64,000 bases of DNA from Diaporthe sp. PMI_573 (Eukaryota; Ascomycota; Sordariomycetes; Diaporthales; Diaporthaceae): positions 2,728,001-2,792,000 of the forward strand of contig JAJTUP010000002.1 of NCBI GenBank assembly GCA_021399435.1. Direction: 5' to 3'. Under the pieces are notes generated by a model that had not been told where the DNA came from, searched no databases, and saw only the letters and a list, made by a program, of their open reading frames with translations. Numbering within the stretch: position 1 is the stretch's first letter; each line of letters starts with the position of its first letter. Positions 45,861-57,200 of the stretch are shown here, piece by piece. Both the position numbers and the translations under genes were made by a program.

Positions 45861-48074
45861 TACAAGGCTGTCAATGTTTTTTGGGCCACGTGCCATAATT
45901 GTATTCTGAACCTACTGTTATCGGCATTGTTTTTTTTTTTTTAAACGCTGGGTGTTTAAGCGTTTACCACTGTATGAAGGGACCGCCTACATACTGCTTA
46001 AGAAGCATATGTACACGGATTAAAAACGAAACCACTTCACAAATCCAGAATCCTTTTCTTTGCTTCCCACTGTTGAATATTAATAGTCGTCGCTGGCATT
46101 TTCCTGCATTTACCCCACGAGCCAGACAGTTGAGAAACTTCCGCTCTCACAACCCTGACACTGATGTCAAATCGACGGGCATCGTCACCAGCGTGGCCGT
46201 TGGAAATCTCAGTATCAGCCTGCCTAGCTCGCGCCGTTGAGAACATTGAGAACCAGCCTGCTCAACACCTCCTCGATTATTTGCGACCAAGCAGTTGTGA
46301 CGGCCAAGTCAAGTGAGATGCCTGCCTTAAGTGGCCCAGTGTCAACCTGCAGCTTGAGGCCTCGAACACCGAATAATACAGGCCCGCGCAGGCCAACGAG
46401 GCAAGAACCTCCTTATTGTACTGTTCCGAACCCTCGGTACGAGCCCGTGTAGTGCAAACAAACTGTCAGTTGAAAACCATCACAATCACCTGGGCAGTCT
46501 TTCTCACACCAATCAAGGAGAATACAATCAGCAAGGAACCACGTTATCTCTTATCGATAGGGGATTCAATTACACAGTAGAGGATAAGGATACTGTCTGT
46601 CGCACAGGGCTCCCTGTTCAAGGACTGCGGCCCCTCTGCCCCTGCAGGGCCTCCCTTCCCTTCTGCACGCAATACTACCTCTTTTGACCCCCTGATGTCT
46701 GCGTCACTCATCACACCAGAAAACGGAGGCTCTGCTCATTGTCTTAGGCAGCCGCCTCCCTGAGCCACACCTTCACCCATTCATGTTCAGTACCTAGTTA
46801 GTCGATCCAAGCCGGAGAACCGGGATGAGACGATCCAATCCAGAGACTGCCACAGGGCTGAGACCTTGCCTTCTTTTTTTTTTTTTCCAACTGCAGAGGT
46901 GTGGATCAAAACTGCCTCACTGCCTCACTGCCTAACTCCCAACTGAGGAGTGGACAGCGCGTTGGGGGCAGGCGTAAAGCTCAACATGTCGGCATGCGGC
47001 GTTCTTGAGTGCGCCGCAACAACGCTTCAACAGGCGGCAAGTAGTTTAGTCTCCATCCGATCCACACCAGCCTGGCCAGTCCGCTCTTCAAGGTCCAGTA
47101 CAGCCTGGCAGACAGACACTTTGACCCTGGATTGAGATGGGCAAGTGCTCTATATTAATATCGGGGTCTCATCCCACCTCAAGCTCTCATTCTGCCCCTT
47201 GCCACTGCAGCTTACTACACCACACCTGGACCTGTTAAAAGATAGGAGGTCTGTCCACTCTTACACTAACTGGCCGGCTTGGCCCTCAGCCCCTCGCCCG
47301 CCCAAGGATCGGCCAGATCCATCCATCAACCAACAACCGCCCCCGACCTGCATGCCTTCGTCTTTATTTATACACAACCTCGGCCTGCGCTAGCCCTTCC
47401 GTCTTACACCAGGCCGCTCTGGTGGGACCCTGAGAGCACGCCGCATTCCCATTGTCGTCACTGGCCCTCTCGCCTTTACGGACCACCGCGCTCTCGTGGC
47501 TGCAAGCGTTGTTTCTTGTCCGGCCTGGCCGCGGGCCCCCACCTACTCCTTTGAGCGAAGAGACGGAGCCCATCACGCCTCCACCGCAGCCAACAACACC
47601 ATGAGGATCAATATAGCACGATGCTACCAACCCGGCCACAGCTCACAGCCTTACAGCCCGGGACATGCCTGCGTATTTTATCAGCAAGGGGCGCTCGCCC
47701 GCCTTCTCTATTCTTTCCATTTTCTGATGTTCTGCAACTCTTCCTCTATCTCTCCCGCTCCGTTTCCGCGCTCAGTCAGCCTTGACTGGGCTTTTCGGCC
47801 ATCGTGTGTATCCCAAAGGATTCCTGCCACCCAATCCTGCCCTTCCATCCGAACCCCTCTTCTCGTCCTTCTGCCCTTCTTGTCCAAGTTATATTATGAG
47901 TCGCCTGTTTCCGTTTCCGTCCCTTCGGCTCGCCTCCCTGATTCTTCCTAGCCCCCTCGCAACCCTGACTGCACAGCACGCCGCCACCAAATCCAGGCGC
48001 CCCTCGTCTTGAATGAGCTTTGCGGTCTCGCCCTGCAGATATCGTTTGGGACAAGCTCGATACTACGGACCAAC
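45861..48074. other. Intergenic region and probable long 5' leader
   Basis: A T-run lies at about 45929-45941 and another at 46876-46888. The segment 46900-48070 is pyrimidine-rich, as expected for promoter and leader of the membrane protein starting at 48075. Open frames here (for example 47496-47951) have no recognisable features, and a 282-codon minus-strand frame at 47776-48624 is an antisense shadow. Confidence 0.5.
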
Positions 48075-49175
48075 ATGGATAGGCAATCGGGCTCTCACTT
48101 ACCCATACCTGTAACGCCAAAGGAGAGTCCGTCGCAGGAGCCCCTCCTGCCCTCGCACAAGCAGAAGAGAAGGAGCAGGGAGAAGAGAACCAGTTTCGGA
48201 CTTTTTCCCAGACAGAAGACTTCGCCGATATGGAGGCCATCGACGGGTCACTCGCCGCCCACACCGCAGTGGCCTCTTCCACGATTGCCCATTCGTATCC
48301 ATGAGGAGAACCCAGCCTTGACCAAGACATATACACAACCTCGCAATGCACCGCTTCCTCCACCCCCCAGCGCCAATAGCAACCGGAGCAGCACGAGCAG
48401 TACGGAGACCCTGGCGAACGACCCAAACAGGAGTCAAAGGCCACGGGAACAACCAACGTCTTCGTCACCATCGCCCACGAATCCACATCATCCGCGCTCT
48501 CCGCGCTCTCCTTCCAGCCCTCCACGCCCAGCCTACTTTCCTGCAACGCATCAGCGCGGCGGCAGCGGCTTTCAGACAAGATACCTGAACATGCTGCTGA
48601 ATCTGGACAAGATCCCGCGTGCACATAACATCTTCGCCAATCTGTTCGCGTGGTTGGTCCTTATAGCTTTTGTCGTTGCCCCTTGCAACTTCACCGGCTT
48701 CCCAGCCGATAGGTCATTGATGGTGAGCGATAACGACGATCTGTCGTCCATACCCCTGACCACGACCGCCACCCTCAAGAAGATTCCATCCATTCCTCTG
48801 TTGGCGATCTGCTGCGCCGCCTTCTTCCTCGGCGTCCTGGGCATGTTGTGGCTCGCAGTGTACTGGCGGCGGAATTACATATGGCTGATGAACCGAATCT
48901 ACCTACCCCTAATACTCAACAGCCTGGCGGGCTTCATAGCAACGATCGTGGTAGTTCACGTGCAGCATGGTTGGCACTGGAGCGTCGCCGCCCTGGTGAC
49001 GGTCTCAGTTGAGGGTGCCAGCCTGGCTGTTGGCCTGAGCTTGTTCGCACTATATCAGTACTGGCTTCTAGCCAAGCTCAGGAGAGAGCACTACAGGGAG
49101 ACCAGCAGAAAGAGAACTGTGGACCTTGTCAAGGCCGGCAAGGCACCTCCATTCGCGCCAGGAAGTGTTGTATGA
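48075..49175 (+). CDS. Four-helix membrane protein of unknown function
   Basis: This is a single-exon gene of 366 residues. The frame extends upstream without an ATG, so the ATG at 48075 (CCAACATGG) was chosen. The first 180 residues are hydrophilic and Pro/Ser-rich (for example PRSPRSPSSPPRP), probably cytosolic. Four hydrophobic segments follow at about 186-205, 238-264, 276-296 and 304-331, with an Asp/Ser-rich loop between the first two. The C terminus is short and basic (LRREHYRETSRKRTVDLVKAGK). It resembles conserved hypothetical membrane proteins of filamentous ascomycetes; no domain was recognised and no role is proposed. A CT-rich leader lies upstream, and a T9A8 stretch follows 48 bp after the stop codon. 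Confidence 0.85.
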   Translation: MDRQSGSHLPIPVTPKESPSQEPLLPSHKQKRRSREKRTSFGLFPRQKTSPIWRPSTGHSPPTPQWPLPRLPIRIHEENPALTKTYTQPRNAPLPPPPSANSNRSSTSSTETLANDPNRSQRPREQPTSSSPSPTNPHHPRSPRSPSSPPRPAYFPATHQRGGSGFQTRYLNMLLNLDKIPRAHNIFANLFAWLVLIAFVVAPCNFTGFPADRSLMVSDNDDLSSIPLTTTATLKKIPSIPLLAICCAAFFLGVLGMLWLAVYWRRNYIWLMNRIYLPLILNSLAGFIATIVVVHVQHGWHWSVAALVTVSVEGASLAVGLSLFALYQYWLLAKLRREHYRETSRKRTVDLVKAGKAPPFAPGSVV

Positions 49176-52100
49176 TATTGTAAGGTGTGTGCTTGTTTTC
49201 TCTTCTGCGCAACGCGCCATGTATTTTTTTTTAAAAAAAATCTTCCTTTAGAGCAGGGTGCTTCGGAGTCAATGGGGTGTCCATCTTTTTCGTTTATAGT
49301 CTTATGTTTTATGAGGGCAATGAGATACCATGACGTTATAGTTATATACACATAAAATCCGTGTTCTTGGCTCTAAATAATGGACATGCCGCAGCCAAGT
49401 CCTCTACGACTCATCGAACAGAGCCAATTCAAAGCTGTGATCCCATATACATGCACCCATATCATTACCTACTATGTGTAAATGGGGGAGGCCTGTCCAT
49501 GGGTTTAAGGTCATCAGAGGCGAAGTTGCATACGCTGTTCTTGTCAGAGTCTGAACCTATCGGGAGTGGATGATCTCTTCAGGGTGCTGTTCTTCACCAA
49601 CAGAAAGGTCATCTTGCGATGCTCTCTCCCAGGCCGACTGCCGCTACAGCGCCTCCCGTCAAGACCCTGAGCAAACAGCTCGATCCCTGAGCAGGTCTCT
49701 AAGGACACTTCTGAAAAGCCAATACATCTTTATAGTCCTGTGTGAACTTATCCTCTTCTATTAATTATCTCGATGGCAAGGGAGTTATATGCAATCTGGA
49801 TAGAGTGGGTAATTATCTGGGTTTGGAAAGTGAAATTGGTGATCGGAACAAATCTTGAGATGCCTGCCCGCTTCGATGTAGTCTTTCAAAGATAGAGTAC
49901 CCTCCAGGAACGCCAAATCTGGTGAGGTCATGCCTACCAGGGGGGAGGGGGGTCTTTAAGTAGGTCACACAATCTAATCACCCAATGTAATAATATTTAA
50001 AATTTAGTAAGTACAGCAAAATATTAGCAGAAGGCTTTTAAAATCCTGTCACAACTAAAATATATCAAGGAGGTAATATTATATCAGTAGAGATAGATGT
50101 TAACTCTAAGACTATATTATAATTAACTCTATATTAGTAATTCTAAATCTGCTGGTTTGAGATTTTATAAGTAAGTAAAGAAATAAGATTTCTGTATCTC
50201 CGTTCCGTATCTCCATAGAATCTAATAGGATATTTAAAGTTAAGCTAAAGAATAATTAATAAGTAGTTGGGTTAAAGATGACTAAAAAGAAAAGGACTAG
50301 CAAAAGTAGGAGTTAAACCCCTTTTTTTGCCCTAACATTAAGGGTTAACATAATGTCACAGTATTTTAAGATTGATATATGTCACCACTTTTTACGTTAC
50401 ATATCAATACAAAATAAATCTATGTTAGGACTATGATTGTATTTCGCTATGCTATTACTATTATTTTAGAAGGCCTGGATAATGATTTGAAATACCCTCC
50501 TCTCCCTGGTAGGTGAGTGAAACCATCAAGCTTTTTTAGAACGGATGTGGTAAAGTCATTACATGTAGTTATAATGGTTTACAAAAATGGGTTGAGCTTT
50601 GAACACTACCCATGTAGTTATACCGCCGGGGGTGTTCAGCGGCTGTTCCTTGGCATTTTCAAAGGAGAAGCTTTGGATTACCACAATTGCTCGCAAGAAT
50701 TCTGAATGTGCTACGATTATCGGAAATTTGGATCCAATTTTGCCTTATATCATTTGGACTGATGAGATCGCTCAACACGCTTGTTGCTATTTGTCTTCAA
50801 AACCTGTAAATACCTCGCCGTAGTGATCAAGAGCGATGCCAAGCCCGCCCAATGAAGGAGATAAGCGCCCTCTGGAAGCTCTTCAAGATTTGGTCATACG
50901 GCAAAGAATTTGCTCGATGGATGCTGAGGTGCTCAGCCAGCTGCTCTGGAAAAGTAGGTGCTGGGGTTTTGAGCGCAAGAGGGGAGCGCACGGAGAGAAG
51001 GCGGCCTGGTACTGCCGTCGAAACTCCAGTGTTCCAGCAGCTCATGAGCGATTTATGGCAAAAGAGAAGTCTTGAAAGGGGTTGACTCGAAGGACCAAGG
51101 ACACGTTCAGGTGCAAGATTTGAGACCCTGCACTCCTACGTTCCAACAATTCTACTTTGTGTGTTACATATGAGGGCATCTCAAGGGCTCCAATCACGAT
51201 GCAGAGATGTCGCATAAATACGAGCTGTACGATATGCTTACACTACACAGCGATGCAGCCGAGAATCCGCAAGGGATGGGCACCTGGGCATTTGTAAATC
51301 AAGACGCGGCAGGTACAAGACGCACCGACCAGTCCGTCTCAAATATTCCAAATCCAGACACATATCGAGTGAGGACACTCTGAGTAGCTAGACCTTGGCA
51401 CGGATGCAATGGCCGACCAAGGTCAGTAATGTCACATTAAAGCCAGATATACAGCCCATTCCAAGATGGCTGCAGGTTTGGTCGTCCCGTGAGTACATCC
51501 ATGATACCATACAACTCGATCGTAAAGCATTCGTATCCACGCAGGGCGTACTGGATGTCTTGTGATCTGACTGACCGCGGCTCAATTAATATTATTCCGG
51601 CCAGGGTGTGAACGGGAGATCGACAAAAGTACTCCAGTAAATTGTGAGCCTCAAATGCTGACCTCTCACACGTTGCATTTGACTAGCTACAGCTTTCTAA
51701 CCAGGGCGGATACTTTGTGCAGCAAGCCGCACAATATAAGTCAGACCAGAACGAGAGAAGGAATTCTAAAACGGGTAGCCACTGTACCCGTGGAAGGAAC
51801 ATCCGAATTTCCTGGCCCACCTGACAATCAAGCAGGCCCAACCGGGCCCAGCGGAGCGTGACCGTCCGTGGGTCCAGAGCGAACCGGCAAACACCCAAGA
51901 TACTGCGCCATAACCAAAACCACACAGGAAAAAAAGAAAAGCAAGGTAAGACAAATCAGATACGTGACGATGGTGGATATCGGTCCGACGTGTGAAAGCA
52001 AACTCGGCCGCGGCCAAGAGTGCAGGTGGCCCTGCCCCACCACCCTCTCGAATTGCACGCAGCGCTCTGAGGACAGCCCGGCCGGGCGGTGTCTACGAAT

Positions 52101-52198
52101 TGCGCCGTTCGGACCGATGAAGATCCCAGGGAAGGGGACAGGGAGTCCACCACGCATGCAGGTGTGCATGCATGCAGGCGGGGTGTGGGTAAAAGTCA
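49176..52198. other. Long intergenic region with an AT-rich island
   Basis: No gene is supported across 3 kb between the four-helix membrane protein and the ferric reductase. A T9A8 palindrome lies at 49224-49240. An AT-rich island fills about 49950-50510. Short open frames at 50517-51085 and 51388-52304 have no family match. Confidence 0.5.
49950..50510. repeat. AT-rich island, probable RIP-degraded repeat
   Basis: The DNA is strongly TA-rich with repeated ataatatt, aattaa and taagtaagta strings and dense stops in all frames. The edges are sharp against the GC-balanced flanks. This is consistent with an old transposon inactivated by RIP. No inverted or long terminal repeats were recognised. 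Confidence 0.55.
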
Positions 52199-54272
52199 TC
52201 ACCACCCGAATTGCTCGCAGTGCAGCTCGACCCCCGGCCCATCGCCGCTGATTAGGCTGGCGGTCGTATCCCTCACGACGCGCATGAGCCCGTTGGGCCC
52301 GCACGCGGCGATAAGCACGCGCTGATGCGGTGGCGTGGACCGTACCGCCTCGCGGATGAGGGTGGCTGTATCGGGCCGACCGGACTTGAGCACGTCGCGA
52401 TGCTCGTCAGCAGCTTCGGACGAGCCTCCAGCGCTGTAGGCCGTGGCCAGGCTTGAATCGCTTGGCGTCCGCTGATGGTGGTTTGGAAGTCTCAAGGCCT
52501 TCTCTGGGTCGGCGGTGGTTGCACCGCGACCCTTGTTCTCGGTGGTGTTGGTGGTGAAGATCCTCCGCTCGAGGGCCTTCTCACTCATCTCGTGGTCACC
52601 CGATGGCCTAGTAAGGCTTCTTTCGGAGGCTTCGCCCGAGGAGGAGGTGGTGGCGACGCGGTGCATTTGTCGGATGTCGGTGATGAGGACTGAGCCACGG
52701 CGTCGTTCGGCTGAATCGTTGGCTGGAGCTGCTGTGACGTACAGAGAAACATTGACCTTGGGAGAGTGTTCGTGAGTCCGCAGGGTGTTGAGGTGCTGGG
52801 AGAACCATGAGAGATTGTCTGTACAAGAGGAGAAATTAGCCTCGACTTCGGGAAGAGTTCTTTCAAGTCAAGAAACACATGTGATACCGCCTGTCGCAGA
52901 TATCGAAATGGGGATGGTAGAGCTTCAACTCACCTTGCTTCCTCACTGCCCAGATGAAGGTGATATTCTTCAAGGACTCGGGGCCCATTCTCTCTAGCAG
53001 GTTGACAGCGAGGCCGAAGGTGAAGCTAGCACCGCTGCCTCCAGCGATCAAGACGACTTTGTCATACATCAAGGGGTCCGGGAAAGTGCCATAAGGGCCG
53101 TCGACAGAGGCCTTGAGTCTGACACCAGGGTTTGCCAACGCGTACTTGCGCAGGTCGCGCGTGAAACCATCATACGAATTAACGACAAACTCCATGGGCT
53201 CGCTGGCAACGACGGTGAAGGGGTGTGCTTCGAGTAGGCGGATCTTGGGGATCCACAAGAAGCAGTGCTTTCCCGGGACCACCCCGTAGGGCCTTTTCGT
53301 CAGAATATCTTGGTACCGCCGTTGGGCAGCGGTTCAAGGATGGCCTCGTTGTTGACAGCGCGGGTAGCACATCCTCGACGCGCGAAGCATGCGGTCAGCG
53401 CCCCACATAGCGGCAATGAGGGCGAAGATGATAATTAGCCCGTCCTCGAGCGCGGGCTGGTGAATCGCCGAGCAAATGAGAGCCACGATGAAGAATAGAA
53501 TGTGTGAGACGTAAAAGGCTTCGTACCAAATACGTCGAATTATGACAGCAGAGGCGAGTACACCAAGGAAGGCGAAACCAGCCACGATGCCTGCAATGGA
53601 ACTTTGCGTCTGCAGCATCTCGGCGCGGTCGTTGATGAGGAAGTAATGTGAGTACATGGCTGCATGGAGCACCAAGTAGACAAAGGATGTGTATCCAGCG
53701 ATCTGGTGGAGACCGTTCAACCGCTCGTACGAGTACGCGGATAGGAAGGCCAGCGGTGTGTTCTTCAGGGCCAAGAAGACCACCACGGCGAAGTTTGCCG
53801 AGAGAACCCTGGAGCAAGCCGTGTCAGTCTTGTCCCTGGAGTGGTGCTAGTTTATGTTAACTTACCACCCACATCTGTTGGCAATACTCGAGTACACCAA
53901 GGTGACATTGGTGAAAGTCACAGCCATGTTGACAGCCAGATATGCCGCGAACAGGAGAGTATGACCGCTCGAGGTGAAGCCAGGAACCTTCCGGACGAGG
54001 ATGTTTCTTATGTTCCTAGCCGGAGTCAGTGGGAGAACATCGTTCTGAGAGATTCGGACAGTCCACCTTGTGAGCAACCTGAACGGGTAGGTGACCCCAG
54101 AGTTGGACCTGCTCCCTGCGGTTGCCCTATTGAAAAGATACCGAATCCAATGGACGACGATGAAGAGTGCCATAAGACCACATATGCCTGCAGCGAAATA
54201 CCGAAGCTGCTGCTGATTTACGCGGAGTCTCGCAGCGAACATCGCCGGTGTCATGGAGCTGTGTCCAGCCAT
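52199..54272 (-). pseudogene. Ferric-reductase-type transmembrane oxidoreductase, reading frame disrupted
   Basis: Exons are inferred at 54272-54067, 54015-53866, 53808-52934 and 52818-52199. The product has a ferric-reductase membrane core (AYSYERLNGLHQIAGYTSFV and LHAAMYSHYF supply haem histidines; SHILFFIVALICSAIHQP), an FAD-binding domain (HCFLWIPKIRLLEAHPFTVV) and an NADPH-binding domain (VVLIAGGSGASFTFGLAV; CGPNGLMRVVRD near the end). Such enzymes reduce extracellular ferric iron at the plasma membrane. At 53370-53293 the frame is broken: an in-frame TGA occurs at 53336-53334, while the adjacent frame encodes the expected NNEAILEPLPNGGTKI strand. A +1 then a -1 shift restore the original frame. 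Either the gene is damaged, the assembly has two errors, or 53370-53293 is spliced out in frame (590 residues). Intron 1 (54066-54016) is 51 nt, stop-free and in frame. Confidence 0.8.
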
Positions 54273-57200
54273 GGTGACGGTATGTACCTGACTGTATATA
54301 GATCGAGCAGGTTCGTGGCGAGGAAAATGTCAAGTTGAGACGGAGGTGTGAAGCAGATCTTAGTGGGGAAGTGGGATGTTCGCTTCTGGATCAAGAACAA
54401 GAAAAGAAACTGCTTCGTTGAGTCTGAATTTATGTGCGCCGGGAGCGGCCTGAAAGCGTGGCCAGGGGGGCGGACTGGATTCCACACGAATCGGACCAAC
54501 ACCCTTGATATTTTGACGTGAGAGTTCCCGTTGGCTTGAGAATGCGATAAACTCGTCTCAGGTTAACAAGGGGTATAAGAGTTAATTCAACATGCGAATG
54601 CTCAACCGGAAATGGACCCAGAAGTCAGTTACACGGGGGGGGGGGAGCGAGTCTCGATCGTGCAGAAAGTGAGCCCAATATATCGACAGAGGCAGCATGC
54701 ACACAACGGATCGGGGACGAGGTTGGGACACAATCTGGTATATGCAGCTACACAGATGAGTTCACCCAAACCTCGTCCTGAGTGACCCCCATAGCTGGTG
54801 AGGTATGTCAGGGTGGCAGGGCCACACCGAACATCATGGAACCTTGGTCTTCATCCCGATTTTGGCCCCATACGGGCCCCGTCGTCCGTCCCTGTCAACA
54901 TGTGGCAAGGCCTCCTTCGCAACTAGAGCGAGTCTTCGGGACGTCCCAGGATTGGATGGATCGCTTGATAGGAGACACCCACGCTGTCACAGCCGTTACA
55001 AGGGTACGGTTGCAACGTCCGATCAGGGACAAGGGCGTGCCCACCGATGGCTACCGATGATAGACGTGCAGAAACATGTTCCTCAGCGACCACACTGACA
55101 GGGTCCAATCGAGAAGGTCTCAATTGTGTAAGCTTGACAAAGCACCAAAGAAGAAGAGCAACGTACATGTCTGGACGTCTCTGGGACGTGACCATCCGGA
55201 CTTGGTTTGTGTCAAAAGAGGCATGGGGACGTTGATTGGCTCGAGTGCATGGCGCAATATGGGTAAATCTACCCGAACGGCCGCAACCACGCTCGAGGAT
55301 ATTCGGAGGTAGCACATGACCGGTCGGCCACTGCAAAGATATAGCACATGTATACAGTGGTGCACAAACAATATCTTTCCTGTGCGCCGGGTTGACCGCA
55401 TTGGGTGGACCCCCCTAGCCGGAGAGGATCTGACATGTCATGTACCTCTCGGTTGGTGTGCTTTATGACACACACGTATTCGTTACACGTGCAGACAGCG
55501 GTAGATCGGCGGCTTCGCCGGCTGCAGAATGATGCGGGCAGATGTCTGGACCTTTAGACATAAGGCAGAGCAATGTAGAAAGATGCAGCAGCGTGGTGTT
55601 GTGCGCCCTTGGCCCAGCTCGGTTCCAAACTCCAGGCGCAGGTGCGGGCCCAAGGAGGCATTGTACCACGGCACAAACAGTGTGGGGTACTATGACCAGG
55701 TCACAGCATAGATGTATGATCGAGATGTAATTTGACGCCTGTGGTGGAATCGTCATGCATGTGCGTATGCATCCTCGCCTGACGACACGCTGCATGACCG
55801 TAGGCGCGTACAGTAAGCAGATTGCGTTGCTGGGGAAAGCACCGAGGAAGGCGTGCGCCAGCGTGCTTCAGGCCAAGCTGGATCGCCGAGACAGAGCGAA
55901 GGAAGATTTGATCGCCAAGAGGCGCAAGGTGGGGGACATCCGCACTGCGATCTGGAAACATGTTGACGTGGAAGTGGCTCAGCGGGAAGGGATTCCCGAG
56001 CCGGAATGACATTCCCGCAAGGACCCGCAAGGGGCAAGGGGCATCAGGGTACGCAAACGATGATAAGGAAGCAAGGCACATTGCTAAGGACAGTGAGAGT
56101 GGCCAGGGAGGCTCCCAAGAGACAGGCTGTTGAATCCGGAGTCCGGGCTCTTGGCGTTGAGGTGTATTCGTGGTCGGCCTGCCGCCGCCACTACAAGGCA
56201 CGCTCTAGGGTCGCCAGATCCAGAGGCCAAGCGCGCCACGGTTCCGATAGGGCTTGGGGCAGGCGCAGGATCTGGGGAATTCCGTCTGGTGAGTGACACG
56301 AGGCCAGGCAGGGACTCGAAACGACGGTGCTGAACACTGAGAGCCCCTTGCAGAGCGGTGAAAACGTCGTCGACCAAGGGGAGGAGCCACCCCGCGGCAG
56401 ATGTCGAGGTGAGGACGTCAGCCAGGCGGGGAGCTGCAGATTGGCTGTGGAACACTGTCAGCGGCGCTGGTATTGCAGGACTGTCAGCACTTACCTGGGC
56501 GCTTGATTCAGCCTTGGAGACCCCAGGAGGCCAGGAGGCCGACTCAAAGGTTGGACAGGCCAGCCACAACGGAGGGTGTTGTTTCCCAGCTAGGAAGTCG
56601 TCCACCAAAAGACTCTGGGCGTCTAGGGCGTCTGAACACCCACCACGGCTTTTCCTGATGGGATGAACGGTGCGCGGCTGCGTGGGTGCGTGGGGCCGAC
56701 GACGATGACGGACTAGCAGCGATGGGTGGGAATCAACGGTTTCCTGGTTCGTCCCGGCGGGCAGAGATGCCCGATGCCAATGATGCCAATGATGCCAGTG
56801 ATGCCAATGTTGCCAATGTTGCCAGTGATGCCAATGTTGCCAATGTTGCCAATGTTGCCAATGTTGCCAAGCAAGCCTTCTTGATAAGGTTCGTGGTGCC
56901 GATGGGGCATGGCAACATGTGAGAGCCTGGAAGCCTGGGCTGTCTCAAGGCTTGCGCGAGGGCCAGGCCTCGACAGGGAAGAATCAGGCAGGTTGCATTA
57001 CTGGTGGAGAGGCTCTGAGGCATGTGTTATCAGGACGACATGCTCTGCCCCGAAATGGCGTCGCACCGGCTCTGCGGCAGCACATGGGAAATGGGAAGGA
57101 GGCAGGGGCTCGCAAGGCCTGGCAGCATCCAAGCCGTGTCGGCCATGCACTCTCATCGCCATGATATCGACGTGGTATCCGACAATGATGCAATGCAGAG

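Noticed and set aside
47776..48624. 282-codon minus-strand open frame
   Set aside because: It is antisense to the four-helix membrane protein, has no ortholog-like motif and crosses the leader region.
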